Assembly: GCF_013141915.1 (NCBI RefSeq)
Contig: NZ_SROX01000018.1
Location: forward strand, 1-64,000
From: Cupriavidus necator
GTDB lineage: Bacteria; Pseudomonadota; Gammaproteobacteria; Burkholderiales; Burkholderiaceae
DNA length: 64,000 bases
Direction: 5' to 3'
Of the stretch, positions 1 to 8,245 are shown in pieces; the stretch's first letter is position 1, and each line of letters begins with the position of its first letter. The translations under genes were made by a program, and so were the position numbers. Under the pieces are notes generated by a model. That model saw nothing but the letters and a program-made list of their open reading frames with translations, searched no databases and was not told where the DNA came from.

Positions 1-1
1 C

Positions 2-85
2 CGCGGCGTGCAAGGGACCATTTGGCCTTTGACCGCTGCAATGCATGCCGACGCCGCCATCCAGCAGGAGCGGGACACGCAGTGA
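2..85 (+). CDS. 3' end of an unidentified gene, cut by the window edge
   Basis: An open frame runs in from the left edge and stops at TGA 83-85; the last residues read MHADAAIQQERDTQ. Only 27 codons are visible, so no family can be named. It lies on the side of the integrase that points into the integrated element, so it probably belongs to that element. An alternative is that the frame is open by chance, which is common in DNA this rich in GC. Confidence 0.25.
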   Translation, partial: RGVQGTIWPLTAAMHADAAIQQERDTQ

Positions 86-113
86 TCCGCACAGCCCAAC
101 GCCTGTATTATCG

Positions 114-137
114 ATTTACAACGTATCGCCTGTAAAT
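114..137. promoter_or_regulatory. Inverted repeat ATTTACA-N10-TGTAAAT
   Basis: Perfect 7-bp arms (114-120 and 131-137) are separated by 10 bp, giving a 24-bp site that is AT-rich against its surroundings. It lies about 60 bp before the DUF4224-integrase gene pair. Size and position fit a dimeric repressor operator or a recombinase/excisionase arm site controlling integrase expression. The protein that binds it is not visible. Confidence 0.5.
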
Positions 138-195
138 GCAGCAAGCAGCAGAAAGAATCGTCGCCGTGACCGCGGCGCAATGGATGGAGAGAAGG

Positions 196-435
196 ATGGA
201 CACCCGATTGATGAGCGAGCAGGATCTGCGTGACGTGACCGGCAAGAAGCGGCACAGCGCGCAGGCGGCCTGGTTCAGCCTGCACTTCGGCGTGACGCCG
301 GTACAGCGGGCGGACGGCCGGATCATCCTGACCTGGGCGGCATTCGAGGCACTGCAGGCCAAGCGCGCTGGGGTGCTGCCAGGCGCTGCGACGCCGGGAC
401 GAACACCCTTGATTCCATTGCGCAAGGCGGCATGA
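196..435 (+). CDS. DUF4224 domain protein, integrase-associated
   Basis: The product is 79 aa. The start ATG at 196 is chosen because GGAG lies 6 nt upstream (186-189) and because the DUF4224-type core (LMSEQDLRDVTG, then AQAAWFSLHFGV) begins at once. An in-frame ATG at 136 would add 20 residues but overlaps the inverted repeat at 114-137. DUF4224 proteins are short and are typically found immediately before phage or island tyrosine recombinases; their role is not established, but small DNA-binding or excisionase-like functions are suspected. The stop overlaps the integrase start by 4 bp (ATGA), so the two are translationally coupled. Confidence 0.75.
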   Translation: MDTRLMSEQDLRDVTGKKRHSAQAAWFSLHFGVTPVQRADGRIILTWAAFEALQAKRAGVLPGAATPGRTPLIPLRKAA

Positions 436-1550
436 TGGCACGAAAGAAAAGCGGCCTTCCGACTCGGGTCTATGTCCGATCCGGCGCTTACTTCTGGGTG
501 CGGCCGACGGATGAGAAGTGGATCCGGCTGTGCCGCGTAGAGGATGGCCAGACTGCGATGTTCGACCGGCTGGCCGAGGAAAAACGGCGGGTCGAGTCTG
601 ACGGCGACGAGGGGAGCATGTCGCGGCTCGTGGCCGTCTATATGGAGCAGCACGAGAAGCGATACGCCGACACCTTCCGGGCCGAGTGGAGGCGCCGCGG
701 CGAGGATGTCCGCAAGGCCTTCAAGCGGCACAGCGTGGAGGAAGTCGATCCGGGGCTGGTGCAGGATTTCCTGCTCGGCAACTGGCCTGACAAGCTTCCG
801 ACTCAGACCGCCATGAAGGGCTGGCTGTCCAAGTTCTTCTCATGGGCGGTACTGCGCCGGCATGTGGCGCTGAACCCCTGCCGAGAGATCACGCTGAAGA
901 AGCCGAAGACGCGCAAGGTCTACATCCCGCACGCGCACTTCCTGGCGATACGGGAGGCACTGGCGGTCTACAGCTACGACAAGAAGATCGGCGCCAAAAC
1001 GCACCACATCACCGCCAAGGTGCCGACCGGGCCGGAGATGCAGGTGTTCGTCGACCTGTGCTATCTCACCTGCCAACGGTCAACCGACATCCGGGACCTG
1101 CGCTGGCTGCAGGTAGACCGCCTCGCCGGCGTCATTCATTTCATTCCCAGCAAAACAGCCGATAGCAGCGGCGAGGCGGTGGACTGGCCGATCACGCCGG
1201 AAATCGACGAGGTGCTGCGCCGCGCCAAGGAACTCCAGCGCGACCTTAAGGTGCAGTCGCTGACCGGTCACGTCGTGACGGATCGCAATGGGAAGCCCAA
1301 GACCGCAGCGGCGTGCCGGGACGCCTGGCGCGATGCGCTGGTGCGCGCGAAGCTGGAGGGAAAGGACTACACGGTGAAGGACATCCGGGCCAAGGCGCTC
1401 ACGGATGCAAAGAAGGCGGGGTACGACATCGAGGCTCTGCAGGTGGCCGGCGCACACACCGATCGCGCGACCACCGAGGGCTACATCAAGCAGCGGGAGG
1501 TGCCGGTTTCGACTGTTCGCCTGCAAATGCCATTAAGAGGGGCGTCGTAA
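432..1550 (+). CDS. Tyrosine recombinase (phage/island integrase)
   Basis: The 372-aa protein has an N-terminal arm-binding region, a core-binding SAM-like segment (about residues 65-150) and a C-terminal catalytic domain. Catalytic residues can be placed: Arg216 (CQRSTDIRDLRW), Arg319 in a KDIR box where the usual His of HxxR is Lys316, His342 (GAHTD) and the nucleophile Tyr351 (TTEGYIKQ). It should insert and excise the element at the 3' end of tRNA-Pro, which lies 430 bp downstream. The start is at 432 or the adjacent ATG at 435. Coupled to the DUF4224 gene by ATGA and to the HNH-like gene by TAATG. Confidence 0.93.
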   Translation: MMARKKSGLPTRVYVRSGAYFWVRPTDEKWIRLCRVEDGQTAMFDRLAEEKRRVESDGDEGSMSRLVAVYMEQHEKRYADTFRAEWRRRGEDVRKAFKRHSVEEVDPGLVQDFLLGNWPDKLPTQTAMKGWLSKFFSWAVLRRHVALNPCREITLKKPKTRKVYIPHAHFLAIREALAVYSYDKKIGAKTHHITAKVPTGPEMQVFVDLCYLTCQRSTDIRDLRWLQVDRLAGVIHFIPSKTADSSGEAVDWPITPEIDEVLRRAKELQRDLKVQSLTGHVVTDRNGKPKTAAACRDAWRDALVRAKLEGKDYTVKDIRAKALTDAKKAGYDIEALQVAGAHTDRATTEGYIKQREVPVSTVRLQMPLRGAS

Positions 1551-1918
1551 TGGCGGATTTCAGGACAATCGAAATACTGGTGCCGGCCAGCAGCGGCAAG
1601 TTGCTGACCGATACGGAGGACTTGATTCGATTCTGGATGCGCGTCGAGTTGGGGCCCACCGACGAGTGCTGGCCGTGGACCGGGGCAATGTTTCGAGAGG
1701 GATACGGCCAGTTCATCAGCAACGGCCGATCCTGGGTGGCCCATCGTATTGCGTATCAGGACTGCGTTGAGCCGATTCCGCTACGGCGCACGGTCAGAAT
1801 CGTGTGCGGCAATCGCGCGTGCTGCAACCCGAGGCACCTTCGGCTCGGGGGTAATGGACGGTCCCGAAATCAGGACACGAAGACCCTCTTTTTGGATGCA
1901 TCCAAGAAATTGGGGTAA
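1550..1918 (+). CDS. HNH endonuclease-like protein with a missing His
   Basis: The 122-aa product starts at 1550, sharing one base with the integrase stop. It has the pattern of small phage HNH proteins: CWPW (40-43), GYGQF (51-55), AHRIAY (64-69) and a Cys/His box CGNRACCNPRHL (86-97). In the usual family the last box begins HxC; here the residue two before Cys86 is Ile84, so one expected His is absent, while His65, Cys92, Asn93 and His96 are kept. It may be inactive as a nuclease or may be a DNA-binding relative. Being coupled to the integrase, it is part of the element. Confidence 0.7.
   Translation: MADFRTIEILVPASSGKLLTDTEDLIRFWMRVELGPTDECWPWTGAMFREGYGQFISNGRSWVAHRIAYQDCVEPIPLRRTVRIVCGNRACCNPRHLRLGGNGRSRNQDTKTLFLDASKKLG
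1892..1905. repeat. 14-bp perfect palindrome TTGGATGCATCCAA
   Basis: TTGGATG/CATCCAA is fully self-complementary and sits in the last codons of the HNH-like gene, about 75 bp from the tRNA end. It may be a recombinase- or regulator-binding site near the attachment junction, or chance. Confidence 0.3.
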
Positions 1919-1934
1919 AACGCCAACCAGCGCG

Positions 1935-1973
1935 AAAAATAAAAAACCCGCTTGGCCTTATACCAAGCGGGTT
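1935..1973 (-). terminator. Rho-independent terminator of tRNA-Pro
   Basis: An 11-bp perfect stem (1945-1955 with 1963-1973, AACCCGCTTGG) and a 7-nt loop are followed on the - strand by T-rich sequence (A-rich at 1935-1946 on +). It lies just after the encoded CCA of the tRNA and may also stop transcription arriving from the integrase side. Confidence 0.85.
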
Positions 1974-1978
1974 CTGTC

Positions 1979-2055
<77 letters not shown>

Positions 2056-2110
2056 AAGCAAAAGATTATATCAGAAGCATTTCTCGTATGACTAGCTCCT
2101 GACGTGGAAA

Positions 2111-2536
2111 TTATCCGTGCTTCGCAATCTCGCGCAGCTGTGCCAACAGGTGCTGCACGTCGACCAGCGCATTGCGCAAGCCGGCAATGTCGACCGACAG
2201 TGCCGGCGCCTTGTCCGCGCCGCCTTCCATCGACTCTTGCGCTGCCGTCGCCGCGCTGTGATGACGGCCCTCGTCGAGGCGGTTGCGCGCGCCGTTGATG
2301 GTGAAGCCCTGCTCGTAAAGCAGCTCGCGGATGCGGCGGATCAGCAGGACTTCATGGTGCTGGTAATAACGGCGGTTGCCACGGCGCTTGACCGGCTTGA
2401 GTTGCGTGAACTCCTGTTCCCAGTAGCGCAGCACGTGCGGCTTGACGGCGCAAAGCTCGCTGACTTCGCCGATGGTGAAGTAGCGCTTGGCCGGGATCGG
2501 CGGCAACGCGATGCGGTCACTGGGTTTGTCCGACAT
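2111..2536 (-). CDS. MerR-family transcriptional regulator
   Basis: The 141-aa protein has an N-terminal MerR winged helix (residues about 17-85: YFTIGEVSELCAVKPHVLRY, then a RRGNRRYY wing) and a C-terminal helix (about 115-138) for dimerisation. It lacks the cysteines of metal-sensing MerR proteins, and its effector is unknown. It lies directly after ihfA, the position of a MerR gene in many beta- and gammaproteobacteria, and is probably the last protein gene of the thrS-infC...ihfA block. Confidence 0.88.
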   Translation of the reverse strand: MSDKPSDRIALPPIPAKRYFTIGEVSELCAVKPHVLRYWEQEFTQLKPVKRRGNRRYYQHHEVLLIRRIRELLYEQGFTINGARNRLDEGRHHSAATAAQESMEGGADKAPALSVDIAGLRNALVDVQHLLAQLREIAKHG

Positions 2537-2652
2537 GCAGTGTGTAGACGAGCGTCAGGCCATGCCGGCCAGAAGGTTGGCGCGCCTCGCGCGCGCGCCC
2601 AGAAGCATACCGATGCCGGCTTCGGGAAGCAATCCGCCGTTCGGGTGACGGG

Positions 2653-3060
2653 TCAGCCGGCGATGCCGGCGCGTTCTTCGACCAGGCCCTTGAGCTTCTG
2701 GCTGGCGTGGAACGTCACCACGCGGCGCGCGGTGATCGGGATGACTTCGCCGGTCTTGGGATTGCGGCCGGGCCGCTGCGGCTTGTCGCGCAACTGGAAG
2801 TTGCCGAAGCCGGAAAGCTTGACGCTGTCACCCTGCTCCAGCGCTTCACGGATGACATCGAAGAAGGCCTCGACCATGTCCTTCGATTCACGCTTGTTCA
2901 GGCCGACCTGGTCGAACAGCATCTCGGCAAGCTCGGCCTTGGTCAGCGTGGGAACTTCGGTCGCGCGGGCGTCCGGCATGGCTTCGTCAAAGGATGCTTG
3001 CCGGTCGCTCATCTCACCCAGTGCTGCAGCGGTCATGGAATTCGCGTCTCGATCATTCAT
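2653..3060 (-). CDS. ihfA: Integration host factor subunit alpha
   Basis: DNA-bending nucleoid protein that pairs with IHF-beta. The HU/IHF fold starts at LTKAELAEMLFDQVGL and includes GFGNFQLRDK and the beta-arm RPGRNPKTGE, whose Pro intercalates into DNA. The start at 3060 (MNDRDANS, 135 aa) includes an N-terminal extension of about 35 residues before the core that E. coli lacks; an upstream start at 3102 and an inner Met at about 3039 are also possible. It follows pheT, as in E. coli. Confidence 0.93.
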   Translation of the reverse strand: MNDRDANSMTAAALGEMSDRQASFDEAMPDARATEVPTLTKAELAEMLFDQVGLNKRESKDMVEAFFDVIREALEQGDSVKLSGFGNFQLRDKPQRPGRNPKTGEVIPITARRVVTFHASQKLKGLVEERAGIAG

Positions 3061-3147
3061 GTCGATCGCTCGAGTGTCTGTCTGGCGATCCGCCCGGGGC
3101 AAGCCCGGGCGCCCTGTTTATCGCGGTGCGTCGGTCATGGCGACCGA

Positions 3148-5595
3148 TCAGCCGCGCAGCCGCGCCTGGAAGGCTTCGGCCAGCGCGTCGACCATGCAGC
3201 GCACCGCGCTGTCGACGGTTTCGTCCTGGAGGGTCGACCCAGTATCTTGCAAGGTCACCCGGAACGCAAGGCTTTTCTCGTCCGCGCCGATGGCCGTGGA
3301 AGCCCCCTTGGGACGGAACTCGTCGAACAGCACCAGGCCCTGGCAGAAGCGGCCGTAACCCTGTTTTTCCAGCGCCGCGCGCATGGTGTCGAGCAGGTCC
3401 TGCACGCGTACCGATTGCTTTACGACCACGGCAAGGTCACGCACGGCGGCGGGGAACTTGGAGATCTCGGTGTACGCCGGCAGGCCGGCGCCGCGCAGCG
3501 CGTCGAGCTGCAATTCGAACAGCACCGGCGCATGCGCCAGTTCATATTCCTGCAGCCAGCGCGGATGCAGTTCGCCCACCACGCCCACGGGCTTGCCGTC
3601 GAGCAGCACGCGCGCGGCGCGGCCAGGATGCAACGCCGGGTGCGACACCGGCTCGAAGCGCGGCACGCGCGGATGGAACAGCGACTCGACATCGCCCTTG
3701 ATGTCGAAGAAGTCGACGTTGCGCGTGGCGATGCCCCACTGCTCTTCGAACGCCGGGCCGTAGGCAATGCCCGCGGCCATCATCGGCTGGTCATACCCGG
3801 CCACGGTCAGGCCGCCGTCGGTGACGCCGGTGTCGCGATGGAACACGCGGCCCACCTCAAACAGGCGCACGCGCGCGGCCTTGCGGTTCAGGTTGTAGCG
3901 CACCTTGTCGACCAGCCCGCCGATCAGCGTCGAGCGCATCACCGCCAACTGGCTGGCGATCGGGTTCAGCAGGCGGATCGGCTTGTCGTTGGCGGCGAAA
4001 TCACGCTCCCACTTCTCTTCGACGAAGGCGAAGTTGATCACTTCCTGGTAGTCGCGCGCGGCCACGGCGTGGCGCACCACGTGGGTGGAGCGGCTGGCTT
4101 CGTTGGTCGGGCGCATTTCGCTTTCGGCAACCGGCGGGCGCGCCGGGATGCGCTCGAAACCGTAGATGCGCGCGACTTCCTCGATCAGGTCTTCCTCGAT
4201 CTCGATATCGAAACGGTAGCTCGGCGGCGTGACCTCGAACACTTCGCCCTCGGCGCCCTGCGCGCGCGTGAACGGCAGTTGCAGGCGCTGGAACACATCG
4301 GCGATGGCCGCCGGCGACAGCTCGATGCCAAGCACGCGCTCGGCGCGCGCCACGCGCAGGCTGACCGGCTTGCGCACCGGCAGGTTGACCACGTGGTCGT
4401 CCACCGGGCCGGCCTGGCCGCCGCAGATTTCGAGGATCAGCGCGGTGATGCGCTCGATATGCTCGACCGTGGTGGCGTAGTCCACGCCGCGCTCGAAACG
4501 GTGTCCGGCATCGGTCGAGAAGTTGTAGCGGCGGCTGCGGCCCTGGATCGCGGCCGGCCACCAGAAGGCGGCCTCGAGGTAGATGTCGGTCGTGTCCAGC
4601 GTGACGGCGGTGCTGTCGCCGCCCATGATGCCGGCCAGGCTCTCGATTTCCTTGTCATCGGCGATCACGCCGACCTGCTCGTCGACCTCGATGGTGTTGC
4701 CGTTCAGCAGCTTGATCTGCTCGCCCTTGCGGCCCCAGCGCACGTCCAGGCCGCCGTGGATCTTGTGCAGGTCGAACACGTGCGACGGACGGCCCAGTTC
4801 GAGCATCACGTAGTTGGAAATGTCGACCAGCGCCGAGACGCTGCGCTGGCCCGAGCGCTCCAGCCGCTGCACCATCCACAGCGGCGTGGCGGCGCGTGCA
4901 TTGACGCCGCGGATGATGCGGCCGGAGAAGCGGCCGCACAGGTCGGGCGCCGACACCTTGACCGGCAGCTTGTCCTGGATCGTCACCGGCACCGGCGCCA
5001 TGTCGGGCAGCTTCAGCGCGGCTCCGGTCAGCGCCGACACTTCGCGCGCCACGCCGTGGATCGACAGGCAGTCGGCCTTGTTCGGCGTCAGCTTGATGAC
5101 GAAGACCTGGTCGTCGAGGTCCAGGTACTGGCGGATGTTCTGGCCGACCGGCGCATCTTCCGGCAGCACCATCAGGCCACCGTGGTCCTCGGACAGCTTC
5201 AGTTCGCGCCCCGAGCACAGCATGCCGTAGCTGTCGACACCACGCAGCTTGCCGACCTTGATCTCGAACGGCTTGCCGCCGTCTTCCGCCGGCGGGAGCA
5301 CCGCGCCCACCAGCGCGCACGGCACCTTGATGCCGGGCTTGACGTTGGGCGCACCGCAGACGATCTGCAGGGTCTCGCCGGTGCCGGCATCGACCTGGCA
5401 CACGTTGAGGCGGTCGGCGTTGGGATGGCGCTCGGTCGACAGCACGTGCGCGACCACCACCTTGTCGAACGGCGGCGCGACCGGGCCCACCTCTTCCACT
5501 TCCAGCCCGGCCATGGTCAGGCTGTGCGACAGCGCGTCGGTGGAGATCTTTTCAGGGTTGGCGAGGGTGCGAAGCCAGGATTCCGAGAATTGCAT
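3148..5595 (-). CDS. pheT: Phenylalanyl-tRNA synthetase beta subunit
   Basis: The 815-aa subunit of the cytoplasmic alpha2-beta2 enzyme charges tRNA-Phe. It starts at 5595 (MQFSESWLRTLANPE, the usual N-terminus) although the frame stays open further upstream. The order is an N-terminal tRNA-binding/EMAP-like OB domain (about 40-150, with VDAGTGETLQIVCGAPNV), B3/B4 editing domain (about 210-390), B5 domain (about 400-480), catalytic-like core, and a C-terminal FDX-ACB anticodon-binding domain (about 720-815, ISKFPAAVRDLAVVV). It follows pheS after 59 bp and is cotranscribed with it. Confidence 0.97.
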   Translation of the reverse strand: MQFSESWLRTLANPEKISTDALSHSLTMAGLEVEEVGPVAPPFDKVVVAHVLSTERHPNADRLNVCQVDAGTGETLQIVCGAPNVKPGIKVPCALVGAVLPPAEDGGKPFEIKVGKLRGVDSYGMLCSGRELKLSEDHGGLMVLPEDAPVGQNIRQYLDLDDQVFVIKLTPNKADCLSIHGVAREVSALTGAALKLPDMAPVPVTIQDKLPVKVSAPDLCGRFSGRIIRGVNARAATPLWMVQRLERSGQRSVSALVDISNYVMLELGRPSHVFDLHKIHGGLDVRWGRKGEQIKLLNGNTIEVDEQVGVIADDKEIESLAGIMGGDSTAVTLDTTDIYLEAAFWWPAAIQGRSRRYNFSTDAGHRFERGVDYATTVEHIERITALILEICGGQAGPVDDHVVNLPVRKPVSLRVARAERVLGIELSPAAIADVFQRLQLPFTRAQGAEGEVFEVTPPSYRFDIEIEEDLIEEVARIYGFERIPARPPVAESEMRPTNEASRSTHVVRHAVAARDYQEVINFAFVEEKWERDFAANDKPIRLLNPIASQLAVMRSTLIGGLVDKVRYNLNRKAARVRLFEVGRVFHRDTGVTDGGLTVAGYDQPMMAAGIAYGPAFEEQWGIATRNVDFFDIKGDVESLFHPRVPRFEPVSHPALHPGRAARVLLDGKPVGVVGELHPRWLQEYELAHAPVLFELQLDALRGAGLPAYTEISKFPAAVRDLAVVVKQSVRVQDLLDTMRAALEKQGYGRFCQGLVLFDEFRPKGASTAIGADEKSLAFRVTLQDTGSTLQDETVDSAVRCMVDALAEAFQARLRG

Positions 5596-5654
5596 GGCGC
5601 TTCTGATCCGGTAAGTATTCTGTGTAGTCGGTGACGAGTTTGACGCTGCGCCGC

Positions 5655-6686
5655 TCAGGCGAACTGGCGCAGGAAGCGCACGTCGCCTTCGAAGAACAGG
5701 CGCAGGTCGTTGATGCCATAGCGCAGCATGGTCAGGCGCTCGAGGCCGGAGCCGAACGCGAAACCGATATAGCGCTCGGGATCGAAGCCCATGTTGCGCA
5801 GCACGTTCGGGTGCACCTGGCCCGAACCGGAGATTTCCAGCCATTTGCCATTGCCGAAGGCCATGTCGATTTCCGCCGACGGCTCGGTGAACGGAAAGTA
5901 CGACGGGCGGAAGCGCACCTGGATGTCGTCGCGCTCGAAGAACTTACGCAGGAAATCGGTGTACACGCCCTTGAGGTCGGCAAAGCTCACATCCTCGCCG
6001 ATCCACAGGCCTTCGACCTGGTTGAACATCGGCGAGTGGGTGGCATCGCTGTCGACGCGGTAGGTGCGGCCCGGGCAGATCACCTTGATCGGCGGCATCG
6101 CCTTGCCGGCGTATTTCGCGACATGCATCCTGGCGTAGCGCACCTGCATCGGGCTGGTATGCGTGCGCAGCAGCAGAAGCTTGTCGTCACTGTCGCGGCC
6201 GTCCACATAGAACGTGTCTTGCATCGAACGCGCCGGATGGTTGTCCGGGTTGTTCAGCGCGGTGAAGTTCATCCAGTCGGTTTCAATCTCCGGGCCGTCG
6301 GCCACGTCGAAGCCGATCGAGCCGAAGATCTGCTCGACCCGCTCCCAGGTGCGCATCACCGGGTGCAGGCTGCCGCGGGCCACCGCACGGCCCGGCAGTG
6401 TGACGTCGATGGCTTCGGCGGCCAGGCGCGCATTCATCAGCGCGTCGGCCAGCGCCTGGCGTCGCGCCTGCAGCGCGGCCTCTACCTGCTGCTTGACCTG
6501 GTTGATGCGCGCGCCTTCCGTCTTGCGGGTTTCCGGGTCGAGCTTGCCGAGGCCCTTGAGCAGTTCGGTCAGGGCGCCGGTCTTGCCCAGGAAGCGGGCC
6601 TTTTCGTTTTCCAGCGTGGCGTTGTCGTTGGCGGCGGCGAAGGCGGCCTGGGCAGCGGCGACAATTTGATCCAGATCCTGAGACAT
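5655..6686 (-). CDS. pheS: Phenylalanyl-tRNA synthetase alpha subunit
   Basis: The 343-aa catalytic subunit has an N-terminal coiled coil (about 1-85) followed by the class II synthetase core: motif 2 around HSPMFNQVEGLWIGEDV, the FRPSYFPFTEPSAE segment, and motif 3 FAFGSGLERLTMLRYGI near the C-terminus. The start at 6686 (MSQDLDQIV) matches the family. It lies 240 bp after rplT with a terminator-like hairpin between, so it may have its own promoter or read-through control. Confidence 0.97.
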   Translation of the reverse strand: MSQDLDQIVAAAQAAFAAANDNATLENEKARFLGKTGALTELLKGLGKLDPETRKTEGARINQVKQQVEAALQARRQALADALMNARLAAEAIDVTLPGRAVARGSLHPVMRTWERVEQIFGSIGFDVADGPEIETDWMNFTALNNPDNHPARSMQDTFYVDGRDSDDKLLLLRTHTSPMQVRYARMHVAKYAGKAMPPIKVICPGRTYRVDSDATHSPMFNQVEGLWIGEDVSFADLKGVYTDFLRKFFERDDIQVRFRPSYFPFTEPSAEIDMAFGNGKWLEISGSGQVHPNVLRNMGFDPERYIGFAFGSGLERLTMLRYGINDLRLFFEGDVRFLRQFA

Positions 6687-6821
6687 GGCGGCGGTCGTGG
6701 CGTGTTCTGGCGTCGGTCGGCGCGGGGGCCGAGGCGACGTGGGGTTGGCACTACGTGCGGTATGCGTTTCCGGATGCCGTCTCGAGGACAGACGCAAAAC
6801 GATATCCGGAACCGCAAATGA

Positions 6822-6849
6822 AAACGGGGCTCGGTGAGGAGCCCCGTTT
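6822..6849 (-). terminator. Terminator or attenuator hairpin between rplT and pheS
   Basis: An 11-bp perfect stem AAACGGGGCTC/GAGCCCCGTTT with a 6-nt loop is followed on the - strand by TTTT. It lies after rplT and about 135 bp before pheS, where E. coli has the pheM attenuator. I see no Phe-rich leader peptide here, so plain termination or partial read-through is more likely than classical attenuation. Confidence 0.8.
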
Positions 6850-6926
6850 CAGCGGACCTTGCGGTCAGCGGTCGACCTTGCGGTCGGTGCTTGCCCGACG
6901 GCGCTTACGCGCCGCCGCAGCCGGCA

Positions 6927-7283
6927 TCAGGCAACGGTGGCTTTCACCTGGTTGACGATGGCGGCAAAGGCAGGCTTGTCGTGAATAGCCATGTCCGACA
7001 GCACCTTGCGGTCCAGTTCAATCGAGGCCTTCTTCAGACCGTTCATGAACACGCTGTAGGTCATGCCATGCTCACGCGTCGCGGCATTGATACGCGCAAT
7101 CCACAGCGCGCGGAACACGCGCTTCTTGTTGCGGCGATCGCGGTACGCGTACTGGCCGGCACGCATGACCGCCTGCTTGGCGATGCGGTAGACATTATTG
7201 CGACGGCCGCGGTAACCCTTGGCAGCGTCGATGACTTTTTTGTGACGGGCCCGTGCAGTGACCCCACGCTTTACTCGAGGCAT
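6927..7283 (-). CDS. rplT: 50S ribosomal protein L20
   Basis: The 118-aa product begins [20 protein letters not shown], is strongly basic and has the usual L20 length. It binds 23S rRNA early in large-subunit assembly, and in E. coli it represses its own rpmI-rplT mRNA. It lies 28 bp after rpmI, a fixed pair in bacteria. Confidence 0.98.
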
Positions 7284-7311
7284 GTAATTCTCCTTTCGTT
7301 GTCGTCAGGGG

Positions 7312-7509
7312 TTATGCGTAAGGCATCATCGCGCGCACCGACTTCAGGTTCGTCTCATGGACGTCCTGGGTACCGCGCAGTTGACGCTTGTTCTTGGTGG
7401 TCTTCTTGGTCAGGATGTGACGCTTGAAGGCCTGGCCACGCTTGAACGAACCGTTCGGACGGGCAGTAAAGCGCTTGGAGGCGCTTTTCTTCGTCTTCAT
7501 CTTCGGCAT
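7312..7509 (-). CDS. rpmI: 50S ribosomal protein L35
   Basis: The 65-aa basic protein begins MPKMKTKKSASKRFTARPNG and contains the usual KRHILTKKTTK stretch. The start at 7509 is set by the invariant N-terminus; a longer open frame upstream is not translated. It sits between infC and rplT as expected. Confidence 0.98.
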   Translation of the reverse strand: MPKMKTKKSASKRFTARPNGSFKRGQAFKRHILTKKTTKNKRQLRGTQDVHETNLKSVRAMMPYA

Positions 7510-7675
7510 GAAAAACTCCAGCTCATATGACATGCATGCAGGTGGACGGCTCACGCCGACGCTTGCAAGACCCGCATCCACTTGTTGTTGCGCGATGGTC
7601 CTTGCGGACCCGCGCGACTTCCGCACGAAGCAACGCCGGGATGACTGGCATCCCGGCCGCCGCACCGCGCAGGAA

Positions 7676-8197
7676 TTACTTCTTCTTCTTGGGGGCGATC
7701 ACCATCACCATCTGGCGCCCTTCCATCTTCGGCATCTGCTCGACCTGGCCGATTTCTTCCAGGTCCGCCTTCAGGCGTTCGAGCACACGCACGCCGATTT
7801 CCTGGTGCGCCATCTCGCGACCACGGAACCGCAGCGTGATCTTGGTCTTGTCGCCATCTTCCAGGAAGCGCTTCAGGTTGCGCAGCTTGACGTTGTAGTC
7901 GCCATCATCCGTGCCCGGCCGGAACTTGACTTCCTTGACCTGGATGATCTTCTGCTTCAGCTTCGCCTCATGGGCGCGCTTGGCTTCCTCGTACTTGAAC
8001 TTCCCGTAATCCATGATCCGGGCGACGGGCGGAACCGCGTTCGGCGCGATCTCCACCAGGTCCAAGTCCTTGTCCTCAGCCAGCCGCAGTGCGTCCATGA
8101 ACTTGACGATGCCGAGCTGCTCGTTATCAACCCCTACCAGGCGCAGCTCAGGCGCGCTGATTTCCCGGTTGATGCGATGACCTTTGTCCGTAGCGAT
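7676..8197 (-). CDS. infC: Translation initiation factor IF-3 (ATC start codon)
   Basis: The 173-aa protein binds the 30S subunit and checks start-codon/initiator tRNA pairing. The first in-frame ATG (8098) would cut 33 conserved residues. Reading upstream, the sequence IATDKGHRINREISAPELRL begins at an ATC codon at 8197, with GAGG about 9 nt before it. IF-3 genes classically use a rare AUU/AUC-type codon so that IF-3 represses its own synthesis. The N-domain, a linker with the KFKYEEAKRAHEAK stretch, the C-domain and a KKKK tail are all present. It follows thrS after 48 bp. Confidence 0.95.
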   Translation of the reverse strand: MATDKGHRINREISAPELRLVGVDNEQLGIVKFMDALRLAEDKDLDLVEIAPNAVPPVARIMDYGKFKYEEAKRAHEAKLKQKIIQVKEVKFRPGTDDGDYNVKLRNLKRFLEDGDKTKITLRFRGREMAHQEIGVRVLERLKADLEEIGQVEQMPKMEGRQMVMVIAPKKKK

Positions 8198-8210
8198 GTT
8201 GCGTTACCTC
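8195..8210 (-). promoter_or_regulatory. infC ribosome-binding site and ATC start
   Basis: On the - strand GAGGTAACGCAAC precedes ATC. The Shine-Dalgarno element is good and only the codon is weak, the arrangement used for IF-3 autoregulation. Confidence 0.85.
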
Positions 8211-8245
8211 AAGAAGACAAAAAAACAAGCCGTGCTCATCACCCA

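Noticed and set aside
2707..5634. A 975-codon open frame on the + strand opposite pheT and ihfA
   Set aside because: It mirrors the codon pattern of pheT, has a His/Arg/Ala-rich composition without domains, and pheT is unmistakable. High GC makes such antisense frames common.
6687..6821. A pheM-like leader peptide before pheS
   Set aside because: I found no short frame rich in Phe codons on the - strand here, only the hairpin.
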